Origin: Rhinopithecus roxellana
Lineage: Eukaryota > Chordata > Mammalia > Primates > Cercopithecidae
DNA length: 64,000 nucleotides
Direction: 5' to 3'
Assembly: GCF_007565055.1 (NCBI RefSeq)
Contig: NC_044556.1
Location: 134,515,808-134,579,807, forward strand
A program made the position numbers and the translations under genes. The notes under the pieces were generated by a model. It worked only from the letters and a program-made list of their open reading frames with translations. It had not been told where the DNA came from and made no database searches. Numbering within the stretch: the first letter of the stretch is position 1; every line of letters starts with the position of its first letter. Shown here in pieces: positions 12,056 through 23,080 of the stretch.

Positions 12056-14850
12056 TTCTTTTCCTTTATGGAGCTTAGATGTTAGCTGTTTCTTCAATAA
12101 AAGAAAGAAGTTTTTAGATGTTTCCTTGTCTCGATTTGCCTTTTTAATCAGAAGAAGAAAGGGGGCACTTTGCTCCTAATCTATTAATAATGTGGCTGTA
12201 TTCTTTGCTTAACTGCTGACTTCATAGCTCTCTGTGTGCCCGTTGCAATCAGAATTTGATTTCTCTCCAGTCCTCCAAGACTCATGTTCTTTTTAGCCTA
12301 GAATTTCTTTATGGAATGTATCACTTTTAATTCATATTTTAGAAGTGCCTTTCTTGACAGGTAATTTATCTACAATATTTTTGCCTTTTGTATCCAAAAT
12401 GAAAAAGTCCATGACTAATTAGTGGAAAGTGAATTACACATAATGTTATGTAAATAGAAATATTTTCCTATAGCCTTTTAAAAAAAAAGTTAAAATATCT
12501 CTGATTTTCTAATTTTTCTTAAAAACAGATTTTGCTTTTTTTATTCCTTCCCAATTTTATAAAAGTAGGATTTTTTGGATGAAACCTTGTTTCTAGTTAT
12601 AAAAAACTAAGGTAATGAAAAGAACTATTATAATCTTTCCTTATAAAAGGACAAAGGTATTGCATGTGTGTAGTATGTGATATGTATTCCTACAAAAGTA
12701 ATGAACCTATTTGCGTGGAGACAACTTCCTCATGTTGTCACATGAAGTGTTCTGGAACAGTAGTTTCCCTTCTGATATCTGAAACGCCTTGAGATACAGT
12801 GTAAGGAGAGGAAGGATAAACATACATGGTTACACATTTTTTACAAAATTTCAATTGGGCTTACAAATTTGTTGATTATTTTATCAAAAGCAGGAAAAGT
12901 GTCCTGTAAAGATGGCATTCAATTAGGCTAGCTCATGGTATCATGGATTGCACTTCTAATTACATAAGGCAAGATAATGTAGACATACAACCATTTCGGG
13001 AGGGGTTTACACAAAGCCCTGGGGCAGTTAATTGGACCTCATGTTTTTAGAGGCACCTGATAATCCTATGATATAGATCATTTAAAGTAAAGAAAAATCA
13101 TCCTCAATGGGACTTAGTTTTAGACGATTCCATCAAATATCAAAGAGATGCTTCGATTTAATTCTCACACTGTGATCTGTGGCTTCAGAAGTAACATGCT
13201 GGTAATAACAACATGTGACAACAAAAGTCTCAGAGCTGCTCCAGGTCGTGGTCTCTGCATGCTTGTTTGCACCATCAGCTGTGGTTTCAGGAAGGTAAAC
13301 AATAGAGCATGTGAAGTTGGAAGAGAAAAGCTGAGTAAAGCTGATGAAAAAATGGAAGCTAAAAAAAGAAACCACTGAAGTTTATGTGAAGCATAGCATA
13401 AACTGAAGGGAACGTCTTTTGAGCAGATGATTCTAGCAGTCCTTAGGGATACGTTTTTGAAGGTCTACTCAACGTGAAGTCTCAGTTGGATTGAGATTAA
13501 GTGAAAGAATTTTCAGTAGAAATGAAACCTTGACATTACATCAGGCTATAAAAGAGATACAAATCAGGGGTATTTTAATCCTGTTTCTTTAGCTCTGGTC
13601 AGGTCTCTAACCTGACATTTCTTGACATGCTCCATTCCAAAGCTGAGTCAAATGCCTGTAAGGTGAACTCTCTTGTCATCCTGTATTTAAGCTGCAATAG
13701 CTGCATGTCATTGCTGCAAAACTAGTCTGTCTAATTATCTCCTTCTCTGATTATTCTTGTTCTATAGGGATAGAGAAGAAAAACATATCTTGCCTTGTTT
13801 GCCACTATATGCACAATACCTACCAAACACATATCTGCCACTTAGTATTTTAAAATCAAAATCAGTTGATTAAATGAATGAATAATTGGACAAGTGTTTA
13901 TGTGCAGAATCCAAATGACATAGTAAAAAACTTTCTTCAGTGATCTATGATTAACTTTGTGAATTAGAGATCTTTTGCCCCTCAAATGACTTCATAATTA
14001 TCACCTTCAAATGGGTAAATTACTAAAATATATTCCTGATGAGGTCCTGAAACTTGAAAACATCACTCTTAAATTTGAATTGCTGCTGTAAAATGATATA
14101 GCACGTATGTTTCAGAAACAAAATCTATACCTATTTATAATTTGGTGAGAACTCATATTGAGCTATAGTGCTTTAAAATATGTGTAATTAAATTGAAATT
14201 TCTTGAGTCATCATTTGAATTGGGTGTAAATCATGTCAAATCTGCTCGTTAACCTACCCCTCACCCCAATGCTTGAATAACGGAGACATTCTTTTAATAA
14301 AACAGAGCCATTCTTTTGTATCTTATTTTTGTTAGCCTTCTGCAGTATATTTGATTTCAAATAATTTCCACCTTTAAAATTCAAATAAAATTTTTTTATG
14401 CAAACACAACTTTTAAAGCACAGAAGAAACACCAGTAGCTGCTTTCAGGAGTAGCAAAGGATAAGTCGTGTCTTCAGTTCTTCCCATTGCTTCTTGGATA
14501 GCATAAGAGGCTGTAGACATGAAATTGGAAAAGCGAGAGGACTCTCAAAGAGCATGACTGTTGAGTTGTCTCTTACTTCTCAGTGTACTCTGATTTTGTT
14601 AGGATTGCCCCCTCCTGTTTTTACTTAATTTATTCTGAAAAGGTGGCAGGGAAGCCACCTAGGTTCCCCTTCTCACTTCGATCTCTCCTGCGTATGTGTA
14701 AGTGTGAAGTGGTTTTACCACACTTCCTTTTTGAACAGTAAGGAATCATGTCTGGGAGCCCACATCTGTTACCTTGCATGATGATGCTGGGGATGAGGAA
14801 GCAGGGGGATGGATGCTGCCCCTGACAAGGTGCTGGCTGGGAATCCAAAA

Positions 14851-14940
14851 CAGCAGCAGTAGCAGCAGCAATAACAACAACAGCAAAAGCAGAAGCAGCA
14901 ACAGCATTGGCCGCAGCAACAAAATCAGCAATTCACAGCA
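14851..14940 (+). repeat. CAG/CAA-rich imperfect trinucleotide tract
   Basis: CAGCAGCAGTAGCAGCAGCA, then AAC/AGC-rich units with AAG and TTG interruptions. Read + it gives Ser/Asn-rich peptides; read on the - strand it gives a run of about 18 Leu. No exon structure surrounds it, so it is treated as a simple repeat. Confidence 0.85.
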
Positions 14941-15622
14941 GCCTCTGGGTTACAGAGGGGACTCTTGTCTTCTCCCACCTTTACAGCTGAACCCCTTGTA
15001 CTTTCCCTCTTGTCTGATATTTCATTGATGTTTCTTCAAAAACTATGACAGGTTGACAGAATGGACCTCTACACAACTAATTTAATATTTTCTCACAGTG
15101 TGCTCTAAGTTGGATCAGAAGGACTGCCTGTGGTATTACGACATCCCATAGTTTATTCGGTTGGATGAAGGTAGCGAGTCCTTCTGCAGGCCCTTCATGA
15201 AGTATCAGCCATCCAGTCCTCTGCCCTGCCCCCCATGCCCACCTGACCCCTCTGAAATGAACACATGCAAATATGCCATGCTCATCTACATTCTAGTGTC
15301 TTAGCCCAGGCTGTTCCTTGCAACTGAATAATGCTACCATCCAATCAGCCTGGTAAATTTCTACCAAACCTTTGATACCCTAGAAAAATACTACTTCCTT
15401 CCTCTTTCCAGTCATAATCTAATCTGCTTTTTTGAATTCTGCATCGCCATAGATTCCTGTGAAACTTCAATCAGAGCTCATATTACATTGTATTGAGTGC
15501 AATTTTTAAAATGTCAGCATCTCTTCTCCATAAGGCCCCTGAGCTCTATACACCAGTATGACTAGACCATCAAGTAGAAATACTGTAGCCTTGAAGACAT
15601 TACTGCTAAGTAATGGAATAGG

Positions 15623-15623
15623 A

Positions 15624-15658
<35 letters not shown>

Positions 15659-15673
15659 GTATGTATGTGTGTG
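15623..15673 (+). repeat. (TG)n microsatellite with TA interruptions
   Basis: Eleven or so TG units followed by TATG/TGTG mixtures. Confidence 0.95.
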
Positions 15674-17346
15674 CACATCCGCAGGCCTGGATTTCATATA
15701 GTTTTGAGATGAAGACCTGTTAACATGAAGTTACATCAAGTATGGGGAGGATATAAGCATTAGTCATCTAGGAGAAAAATCTTCCTGGTTTGTAGAACTT
15801 TACCAACAAACTCTACACTTCCTAATAATAATTTAACACAACCAGTGATAGAGAATAGTTTGAAGAATTATATGAGACATGACTAATGTTACAGTCATTG
15901 TCAATATTTACTGCAATTTGTATTTGCTTGGCTTAATTTAAGATCACTGCCTTTATATCTAAGTTCGTTTATTAGATTGATTATGCTTATTTGAAAAATT
16001 CTCTTTGCTGAGATTTTATGGTTTAAATGATTAAATTTCTACATCCAGAGCTGTCCTTAGCACTCTAGCAAGGAGGATTTAGGAGCTCTAGTCTTCTTGG
16101 TAGAAAAAGCGTATAGCTACTGTATAGTAGCACTATCTGTGAAACTTGAGAAACTTCCACTGTTCATGGGCAGGGGGTAGTGGGACGTGGGTGCTGATGA
16201 AGATTAAAAGAGTCTTGATGCCTTCTTTGTACTGCCAGGACTCTGAGGAGGTAAGGGCCTGTATTACAGTGGGAGGGATGGGAACAAAGGAATGTGTAGG
16301 AGAGATGTTTCAAAGGAAACATTTACAAGACTGGAATAAGTCATCCATAGGCCTGGAATGGTTGGGTTAGGATGATGAAAGAATAAAACAAAAATGAGCA
16401 AGTTGAGCATAGCAAACACTCAGAATTTGAGCAGTCACCTTGGATGGGGCAGGGAAAGGTAAAGTCACTTAAGTCAACTTGAAGATTATCTCCTTTGCGG
16501 TGTATCTGTAAATACTCTTTAAGCCTTTATGAGAGATCAGTAGAGGCACAAAGTTTACTCCAAAAGCTTGACAACCACTTTGTTGCTTTTCTTCATATTT
16601 TGACATCTTCTACCCAATCCTTAAAACATTTGGCTAGCTAAGCAGAAAATGGACAAAAGTAAGTTTAAGACCTTGCCCCATCTCCTTCCTTGGTCATCAA
16701 AACAGTGTCACCTCAGGTAAAATAAAATGCTGAATTATTTACAGCCTTAACCAGAAATGTATAAAGTAGCCCATCTTCCAGTCTGAGGAGGATGGCTACC
16801 TTTTCCTGGCAAAATTTGAGGAGCTGGGAGGGCTGGCCTGCAGGGTAGGATGAGGAAGATGAAGAGCTTTTCCCAGCCTCCTGAACTAGGTGGATCTCAA
16901 GAGTGTGCTCTCCTTCCTCGACAGTTTTTGAGAGTTCAGAACATTAGTAAACCTACAGTTACTTTAAGAGTATATGTGGCAAGCAGTAGTGCCCAAATAT
17001 GTATTTGAATAAATACGTATTTTTGGTATCTCCTCAAAAAGTTCACTCCTCGGCCATATGTTGCATAGGGACATGCCTTTCTGTCTTGCTTTCTGAGCGG
17101 GAAATCAAGTGAGAATGGGCCATGCTGCACGTGGTTCTTCCGTGCCCACCACAACACCAGTGCGATCGATGGGTGGGTCTGTGCATGACTTCTAGTACAC
17201 TGCAGGCCACAGCACACCAAGATACTGAGGCTTGTGTTTTGCTGCAGTCACCGCCTATTCTAATCTAGCTTTCTTTTCTTACAGGTGCACACATCTTGAC
17301 CAATTCAGCAGCAAGGTGGATTTTCTTTGTGTTTAAAGAAAAAAAA

Positions 17347-17364
17347 ATGTCCCCGTGTCTGTAG
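17347..17364 (+). promoter_or_regulatory. Upstream ORF 1 in the C1orf21 leader (5 codons)
   Basis: ATG TCC CCG TGT CTG TAG, with A at -3, directly after an A-run. It lies in the same frame as the main start but closes with TAG 45 bases before it. Initiation here would reduce or delay translation of C1orf21. Whether ribosomes use it is not visible from sequence. Confidence 0.6.
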
Positions 17365-17366
17365 AG

Positions 17367-17405
17367 ATGATTTACAGTTCAGCCCGGCTGAAGCTGACCG
17401 AATGA
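17367..17405 (+). promoter_or_regulatory. Upstream ORF 2 in the C1orf21 leader (12 codons)
   Basis: It starts two bases after the stop of upstream ORF 1, with G at -3, encodes MIYSSARLKLTE, and ends at TGA 17403-17405. Only four bases separate this stop from the main ATG at 17410. Such spacing fits leaky scanning plus possible close reinitiation. The ORF is directly visible; function is inference. Confidence 0.6.
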
Positions 17406-17409
17406 GACT

Positions 17410-17503
17410 ATGGGCTGTGCCTCCGCCAAGCATGTTGCCACTGTTCAAAATGAAGAGGAAGCCCAGAAAGGGAAAAACTACCAGAATGGAGATGTGTTTG
17501 GCG
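17410..17503 (+). CDS. C1orf21: C1orf21 coding exon, residues 1-31
   Basis: These 94 bases encode codons 1-31 plus one base of codon 32 of C1orf21 (proliferation-inducing protein 13), a small protein of about 121 residues and poorly known function. The product begins MGCASAKHVATVQNEEEAQK and matches the human protein as I recall it. The start has a strong Kozak context (A at -3, G at +4). Gly2 followed by Cys3 with small residues after it is the classic N-myristoylation plus S-palmitoylation layout, so a membrane-tethered protein is predicted; that is inference. Residues 15-17 are a short acidic EEE run. The donor at 17504 reads GTGAGT. Phase 1: the next exon must begin with two bases of an Asp codon, which exon 49162-49256 does. 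Confidence 0.95.
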
Positions 17504-17545
17504 GTGAGTCCTATCAAACTTGACTCTTGACCCATTGATTCTAGG

Positions 17546-17815
17546 CCTTTTCCTTTTTTTTATTGGTACATAATATTTGTACATATTTATGGGGTGCTTG
17601 TGATATTTTGTCACCTGCCTAGAATGTGTAGCGATCAAGTCAGAGTATTTAGGATATCTGTCGCATTGAGCATTTATCGTTTCTATGTGTTGGGAACATT
17701 TCAAAACCTATCTTTGAGCTATTTGGAAATATACAGTACATTATTTTTAACTATAGTCAACCTACTCTGTTATGGAGCATTAGATCTTATTCCTTCTAAG
17801 CCTTTCACTTTTGTG
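17546..17815 (-). mobile_element. L1 3' end, antisense
   Basis: TTTTTTATTGGTACATAATATTTG (quoted in part) through ACTATAGTCAACCTACTCTG is the reverse complement of an L1PB/L1M-type 3' UTR. It begins 42 bases after the C1orf21 splice donor. Confidence 0.85.
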
Positions 17816-18742
17816 ACAGTGAATAATTACAGTGATTATTGGGTTATACCATCTGAGGTGAAGGGGTGATGAGACCCACTGGAAATCAATGTGAATCTTT
17901 ACTTTGGATCAGCTGCATCATAATTTATACAAAGTGGTCTTTGAGGAGGAACATGGAGGGTTTTTTTTTTTTTTTTTCCCCAGGAACTAGCATTTAAATC
18001 AAGCTTCAAAGAACCAGCAGGATTTAAATTGGTACGTGGGACAGTGGCCATGGGGTGTCCTGGTAGAAGAGAACTGTAGGACTAAAAACAGAAGTCCAAA
18101 AGGGGAGTGAGTGAAGATTTATAAATGAGGGAGTGAGGTGTTTTTTTAAAGCGTAATAGAGAGTGAACTATACATTTTCAGATTTTAAATAAAAATGCAA
18201 TGAATCTAATAATCATCTTTTAACCTCTCTCTGTTGACTCAAAATGACTTTAGGATATCTAGTGCAAAGGCCACAAATTGGCAAACCATGGCCACATCTG
18301 GTCTGCAAATACATTTTTTTGCCCCCTCCCTAAAGAATTTTAAAATAAAAAGCAAGGCAGCCTTTAAAAATCAGGATATTTCAAATAAAACCCAAATTTC
18401 TTCAAAAGAGCTGGCAACAATAGGTCTTCATTCCTTGAGACAACAGTGTGGGGTGGAGTAGCAATTGTCCCTGCAGCCAGGCTGTGGCCTCCAGTGAATG
18501 GCTAACGCTTCCTCCCTGCATGTACACCAAGTTCAGTGTGCTCATTGACATTACCTGGCTACTTAGAGGCTTTTATGCTTGCCTGATCTTGAGATTGGCC
18601 CTTAGATGATTATTGTGAAATTTGGATATGTAAACAAAATTTAAATGAGTACAAGGCAGATGAAGCAGTTTTTGTGGAATTATTTTAACAATAATACCTA
18701 CTACTTGACATTTGCATGATACTTTTATTTATAAAAACACTT

Positions 18743-19015
18743 CCGGTGGCTCAAGCCTGTAATCCCAGCACTTTGGGAGGCCGAGACGGGCGGATCACGA
18801 GGTCAGGAGATCGAGACTATCCTGGCTAACACAGTGAAACCCCGTCTCTACTAAAAAATACAAAAAACTAGCCGGGCGAGGTGGCGGGCGCCTGTAGTCC
18901 CAGCTACTCGGGAGGCTGAGGCAGGAGAATGGCATGAACCCAGGAGGCAGAGCTTGCAGTGAGCTGAGATCCGGCCACTGCACTCCAGCCTGGGCAACAG
19001 AGCGAGACTCCGTCT

Positions 19016-19051
<36 letters not shown>
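18743..19051 (+). mobile_element. AluY of cercopithecid type, 5' truncated by about 8 bases
   Basis: CGGTGGCTCAAGCCTG..., AAAAAATACAAAAAACTAGCC, then GAGATCCGGCCACTG, and a tail of more than 30 A. Low divergence indicates a recent insertion. Confidence 0.95.
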
Positions 19052-19053
<2 letters not shown>

Positions 19054-19565
19054 TCAACTCTTACTCATTAAGGGACATTATTGAGATATGTTGTAGAACC
19101 TCACTGAGATAATGTTTACATGTAAATAACTGTAGCTGCATCATTTAGTCACTGTCAAATAATTCTACTACTTTTAGAATCTCTAGCTTTTGGTTCATTG
19201 TAATGATTGTTATAGTCTCCTGGTGAAGAATTAGGAATGGTACGAAAGAGCTAATGCTCAGTTGAAAGTGGACTTGTGTGTTTGGGATGGAAGACTTTGT
19301 TTCATTTTGTTCAAAGGAGATGCATTAGTTGCCTGGAACAAATTTGCTTCTACTGGTAACTACCTATAGCATGGAGAACTGTGAAGAAGAGTAACATATA
19401 TGAACATTTTAATAAAACTACAGTCTAGGTTTTTGAAACCACAGTTTTTACGGAAAGACTTGATTGGAACTAGAGTCATTATTGTCACCCTCAAATGCTT
19501 AACTTTTAAGAGAAAATAATTTAACATCAGGGATTTGTTTAACTTCTAGCTTATGTTCTATGTCA

Positions 19566-19783
19566 TTATCATTTTTATAATAGAGTTACCATTTATGGAG
19601 CCGCCACCATATGTCAAACATTGTGAGGCATTTACATTCATTTTTATGTTGAATTTTCACAACAGTCTTGTGAAATATGTGCTATGCAAATTTTACATAC
19701 TTGGGAACTGAGCACAGAGAGACAGACTCGTCCAAGATTACCCAGCTACGAAATGCTAGAATCCAGATTGCTCAGACTCCAAA
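19566..19783 (-). mobile_element. MIR element, antisense, interrupted by AluY
   Basis: ATTTATGGAGCCGCCACCAT, a GTGAGGCATTTACATTCA block and TCCAAGATTACCCAGCTA match the reverse of MIR. The AluY at 19798 sits at its end. Confidence 0.65.
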
Positions 19784-19797
19784 GTCCACCTTTCTTT

Positions 19798-20084
19798 TTT
19801 TTCTTTTGAGGCGGAGTCTCGCTCTGTCGCCCAGGCTGGAGTGCAGTGGCCGGATCTCAGCTCACTGCAAGCTCCGCCTCCCGGGTTCACGCCATTCTCC
19901 TGCCTCAGCCTCCCGAGTAGCTGGGACTACAGACGCCGCGACCTCGCCCGGCTAGTTTTTTGTATTTTTAGTAGAGACGGGGTTTCACCGTGTTAGCCAG
20001 GATGGTCTCCATCTCCTGACCTCGTGATCCGCCCGTCTTGGCCTCCCAAAGTGCTGGGATTACAGGCTTGAGCCACCGCGCCCG
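19798..20084 (-). mobile_element. AluY of cercopithecid type, antisense
   Basis: Nearly full-length reverse AluY with GTGGCCGGATCTCAGCTCAC. Target-site duplication GTCCACCTTTCTTT, 14 bp, at 19784-19797 and 20085-20098. It lies inverted relative to the AluY at 18743. Confidence 0.96.
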
Positions 20085-20160
20085 GTCCACCTTTCTTTCT
20101 CCATGTTGTTTCCTGATGCCCTGCAGCCTCCCATTGTTTTTTGTTTGTTTGTTTCTTGTG

Positions 20161-20487
20161 TTTTTTTTTTTTTTGGTTTTTTTGGTTTTTTTTTTTTTTT
20201 GAGACAGTCTTGCTCTGTGGCCTAGGCTGGAGTGCAGTGGTGCGATCAGGGTTCACTGCAGCCTTCACCTCCTGGGCTCAAGTGATCCTCTCGCCTCAGC
20301 TCCCTGAGTAGCTTTGGGATTAAAGGCATGTGCCCTCACACCTGGCAATTTTTTTTTAATATATTTTTAATAGAGATGGGGTTTTGCCATGTTTCCCAGG
20401 CTGGTCTAAAACTCCTGGACTCAAGCAATCTGCCCACCGTGGCCTCCCAAAGGGCGGGGATACAGGCGTGAACCACCGTAGCCAGCC
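20161..20487 (-). mobile_element. Old Alu (J-type), antisense
   Basis: T-rich tail with G interruptions, then GAGACAGTCTTGCTCTG..., ending GTAGCCAGCC; well diverged. Confidence 0.9.
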
Positions 20488-20489
20488 CT

Positions 20490-20800
20490 CATTCTTTAAA
20501 GTATGAGGGCACAAAAGTATTGATTGGTCTGTATCCTATGTGTAAGGCCTTTTGCTAAATGCCATGGAGATTACAGAGGTAAATAATCCATAAACCTTGC
20601 CATCTAGGACTTTGTAAGAAGATAAGAAAGTGTTATGAAGCAGAATAAGCCAAATACCCTAAGAGGAAATGACATACCTCACGGTAACAGTCAGGGGATA
20701 GATGCTCTGCCTTAAACGGCAGAATCAGAGCAGATTTCTTACAGAGATGACATCCAAACCTGTCCTTAAAGGACTGAAAGAAATGAAACCTGTCACAATC
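20490..20800 (+). mobile_element. Ancient interspersed repeat fragment
   Basis: GTGTAAGGCCTTTTGCTAAA, GGAGATTACAGAGGTAAATA and CATCTAGGACTTTGTAAGAA align by eye with the class of repeat also at 31080 and 51730. Confidence 0.35.
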
Positions 20801-21175
20801 TAAACTGGTACAGGAACAGCTAGGTAATGTGAGACTTATTCAAGAATAATAAATATTCTAATTTTGGAACTAATGAATGGAACATAAACTATAAATGGGA
20901 CAGAATTGGCTAGAAAACTAAGTTAGGGTTAAATTATTGGAGAACTTCAAATACCAAATGACAGTCTTTAAAAAGATAACCTTAGATTGTCAGAGCAAGA
21001 TTTGGTGATATTCAATATGTTGTGCTTACATTCTGCTTGGCAATGAAACCACTTAACCATCCCTTCACAACTTGTATAGCCAGGAAGACTCTATTGTTCT
21101 AAAGCACCATGTGTATTTTGCAGATGTTAGCATCTGATAAAGGAGCTTTGTTTTAGTCAACTATTGCTGTAGACT

Positions 21176-21610
21176 GTAACAAACTCAGGTTCAGTCACTC
21201 GCGACTTGCAGACTCTAATTCACAAGAGTGAGGTCTGGCATAAAGGAAGTTACTTTATTCAACAGCTTAGCTTGGGGGAAGAGGTACAGGCTCCTGCCTT
21301 TAACGGTACTGTTTTTCTTTTGGGGCAGAATGCATGGACTTTTAAAGGGGGACTTGGCATGAATGGCATACAGGGGAGGGAGTGAGCAGGTGGGGGTCTG
21401 CGTGACTCACTTTGTTGCTTAATCTACTGGTGGTCGAACTGGCGTCATCGCAAGCAGAGCTAGGTTATATAGTGGCCTTTGTCTCAAGACACTCTCCAGT
21501 TGGGAGAGCCTTCCATCAGGGACATACTTTAGGTTGTAAATTGATTGTTGTCTCTTGAGGCAATCTCCTTGTGGGAGACAGTTTCTGCTCTGGAGTTTCA
21601 AAGTAAGCAC
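21176..21610 (-). mobile_element. Probable solitary LTR (ERV-like), antisense
   Basis: Read on the - strand it starts TGCTTACTTTG and ends GTTTGTTACA (TG...CA). It has a TATA-like CTATATAA (+ coordinates 21465-21472) and AATAAA (21254-21259) about 80 bases before the 3' end: the order and spacing of an LTR. I cannot name the family. It carries no open reading frame of interest. Confidence 0.5.
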
Positions 21611-21829
21611 ATAGTTAGATAAGCTTCCAGTGTAGGGAATGTCTGGTGAAGGGAAGGTAAAGGTTATGATTGCATTTCTGAAGAGCTAGATGGGAAACGG
21701 GAACAGAGGAAAAGAAGGAAAGAGAAAAGAAGAAATAATTAAATAAATAACTCTCTCTCTTAGAAAAATGGGGGTACTTGGTCGTAAGACACCTGAAGCT
21801 CTCAGTCGCATTCGAAAGTAACTGTTTCT

Positions 21830-22110
21830 TTCTTGATTATGAATTGGTGGGTCAGCTGTGGTGGCACTTCTCTGTGTACCTCTCATCTTTCTCCAGGGAC
21901 CAGCAAGCCAGTGGGGGCATGATCTCCTTTCACAGAAGGGCAAGAGTGCAAGTGATACGTATGGTGCCTCCTAAGTTTGGACTCAGAGCTGGCGCACTGT
22001 CACTCATACCCTAGCCAAAGCAGGTGACATGAGTGAGCCCAAAGTTAGGCAAAATAGTATACTCTGACCACAGTGCATTTACAGTAAAGGTATAGGTGCA
22101 GGGAGGGTCA
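21830..22110 (-). mobile_element. MLT1-like MaLR LTR fragment, antisense
   Basis: Contains GGTGGGTCAGCTGTGGTGGC, TTCACAGAAGGGCAAGAGTG and GACTCAGAGCTGGCGCACTG, which recall the middle of MLT1 consensus sequences in reverse. Confidence 0.5.
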
Positions 22111-22619
22111 AGAATTGGGGCTAAAAATCAGTTTACCCCAAGCCCACCTGGTCATTGCTGTCTCTGTGCCTCTATGTAGTTCATGCCATAAAGTGTCAGT
22201 TAAGACCTCTGCTAAATTTTCTTCATCCTCCCAACACCCACATTGAAATTTTATTTACTCAAGCATTCTATCATCTTGTTAATCTCTCTAACACAAATAT
22301 TAGCAAGTTTGTGGGATTGTGTTAAATAAAGCAGGAATACAATGGGGAGAGAACTTCACCAATCCAGGGAGATACTTTTTCTAGCCCTGTAGGGCTCTGG
22401 GAGAAGAATTACCAGAATCCAGTGTCAAGACAGTCCCGGTACCCTAGATATTACTGAATACCACATTTTAAATATGACGAGGAAAGGTCTTGTCTGGGTT
22501 TCTTCACTTAAATTAATTTGCAAGAAGTTTTCAAAATCCAGCAGTGATCACACATGGTGGCAGATGAGTGATAGTGATAGGCCCACTTTTTAACCATTTG
22601 TAACCCATTGTTTCTGTGA

Positions 22620-23080
22620 TCTCTTATTGTAAAATACCCCAGAGTACCTTGAAACATAACCAGCTTATTTCTCAAGATTCTGTGGGATGACTAGAGTTCA
22701 TCTACTGTTCTCGCCTGGGCTCAGTCATGCAGCTGCATACAGCTGGGATCTCAGCTGAACTCAACTATCCCAGATGGATTTGGGCTTCTGTCCACAAGGC
22801 CACTCTTTCCAGCTGGATAGCCAAACTTTTCAGCCCGGCTTGCAAGAGAGGAAGTGGAAGCTGCCAGGCCTCTTAGGACCTGAGCTTGAAAATTCAAGAA
22901 AGCCACTTTTGCTGCCTTCTGTTGATCAAAGCAAGTCATAAGACCAGCCTAGAGTTGAGGGAGCAGAATCACTCCACCTCCTGAGTATGTGCCCATAGAA
23001 AGGGGAGGAATTGCTGGGAGGTGTCTTTGGAGACCAACGCCCATTGCAAGAGGAAGTTATAACTCCATACCTGGGATATA
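22620..23080 (-). mobile_element. MLT1-like MaLR LTR relic, antisense
   Basis: AGATTCTGTGGGATGACTAG, CAGCTGGGATCTCAGCTGAA, GGCCTCTTAGGACCTGAGCT and GATCAAAGCAAGTCATAAGA match the body of an MLT1-type LTR in reverse. Its first bases may be at 21160-21175, cut off by the LTR at 21176. Confidence 0.55.

Larger units (their letters stand above)
1..17284 (+). other. C1orf21: C1orf21 intron upstream of the first coding exon (3' part)
   Basis: This is everything before the splice acceptor at 17281-17284. I see no exon, CpG island or promoter here, so the C1orf21 promoter and leader exon(s) should lie further upstream. The stretch holds interspersed repeats (listed separately) in AT-rich unique DNA. 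Blocks with no recognised content include 600-1820, 1960-2610, 2951-3390, 5000-7080, 9160-10480, 10770-12000, 12060-14850 and 14940-17280. The open frames there, such as 11416-11856, are of lengths expected by chance. Confidence 0.8.
17285..17409 (+). other. C1orf21: 5' UTR part of C1orf21 first coding exon
   Basis: The exon starts after a pyrimidine-rich acceptor (ctttcttttcttacag, ending 17284). The leader runs 125 bases to the start codon at 17410. It contains an A-run (17338-17347) and two short upstream ORFs, annotated separately. The exact acceptor is inferred from the splice consensus; the coding part of the exon is certain, while the leader edge is likely but unproven. Confidence 0.75.

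Noticed and set aside
14746..14931. Poly-leucine frame on the - strand
   Set aside because: It comes from translating the CAG/CAA-rich repeat; no start context or splice structure supports a gene.
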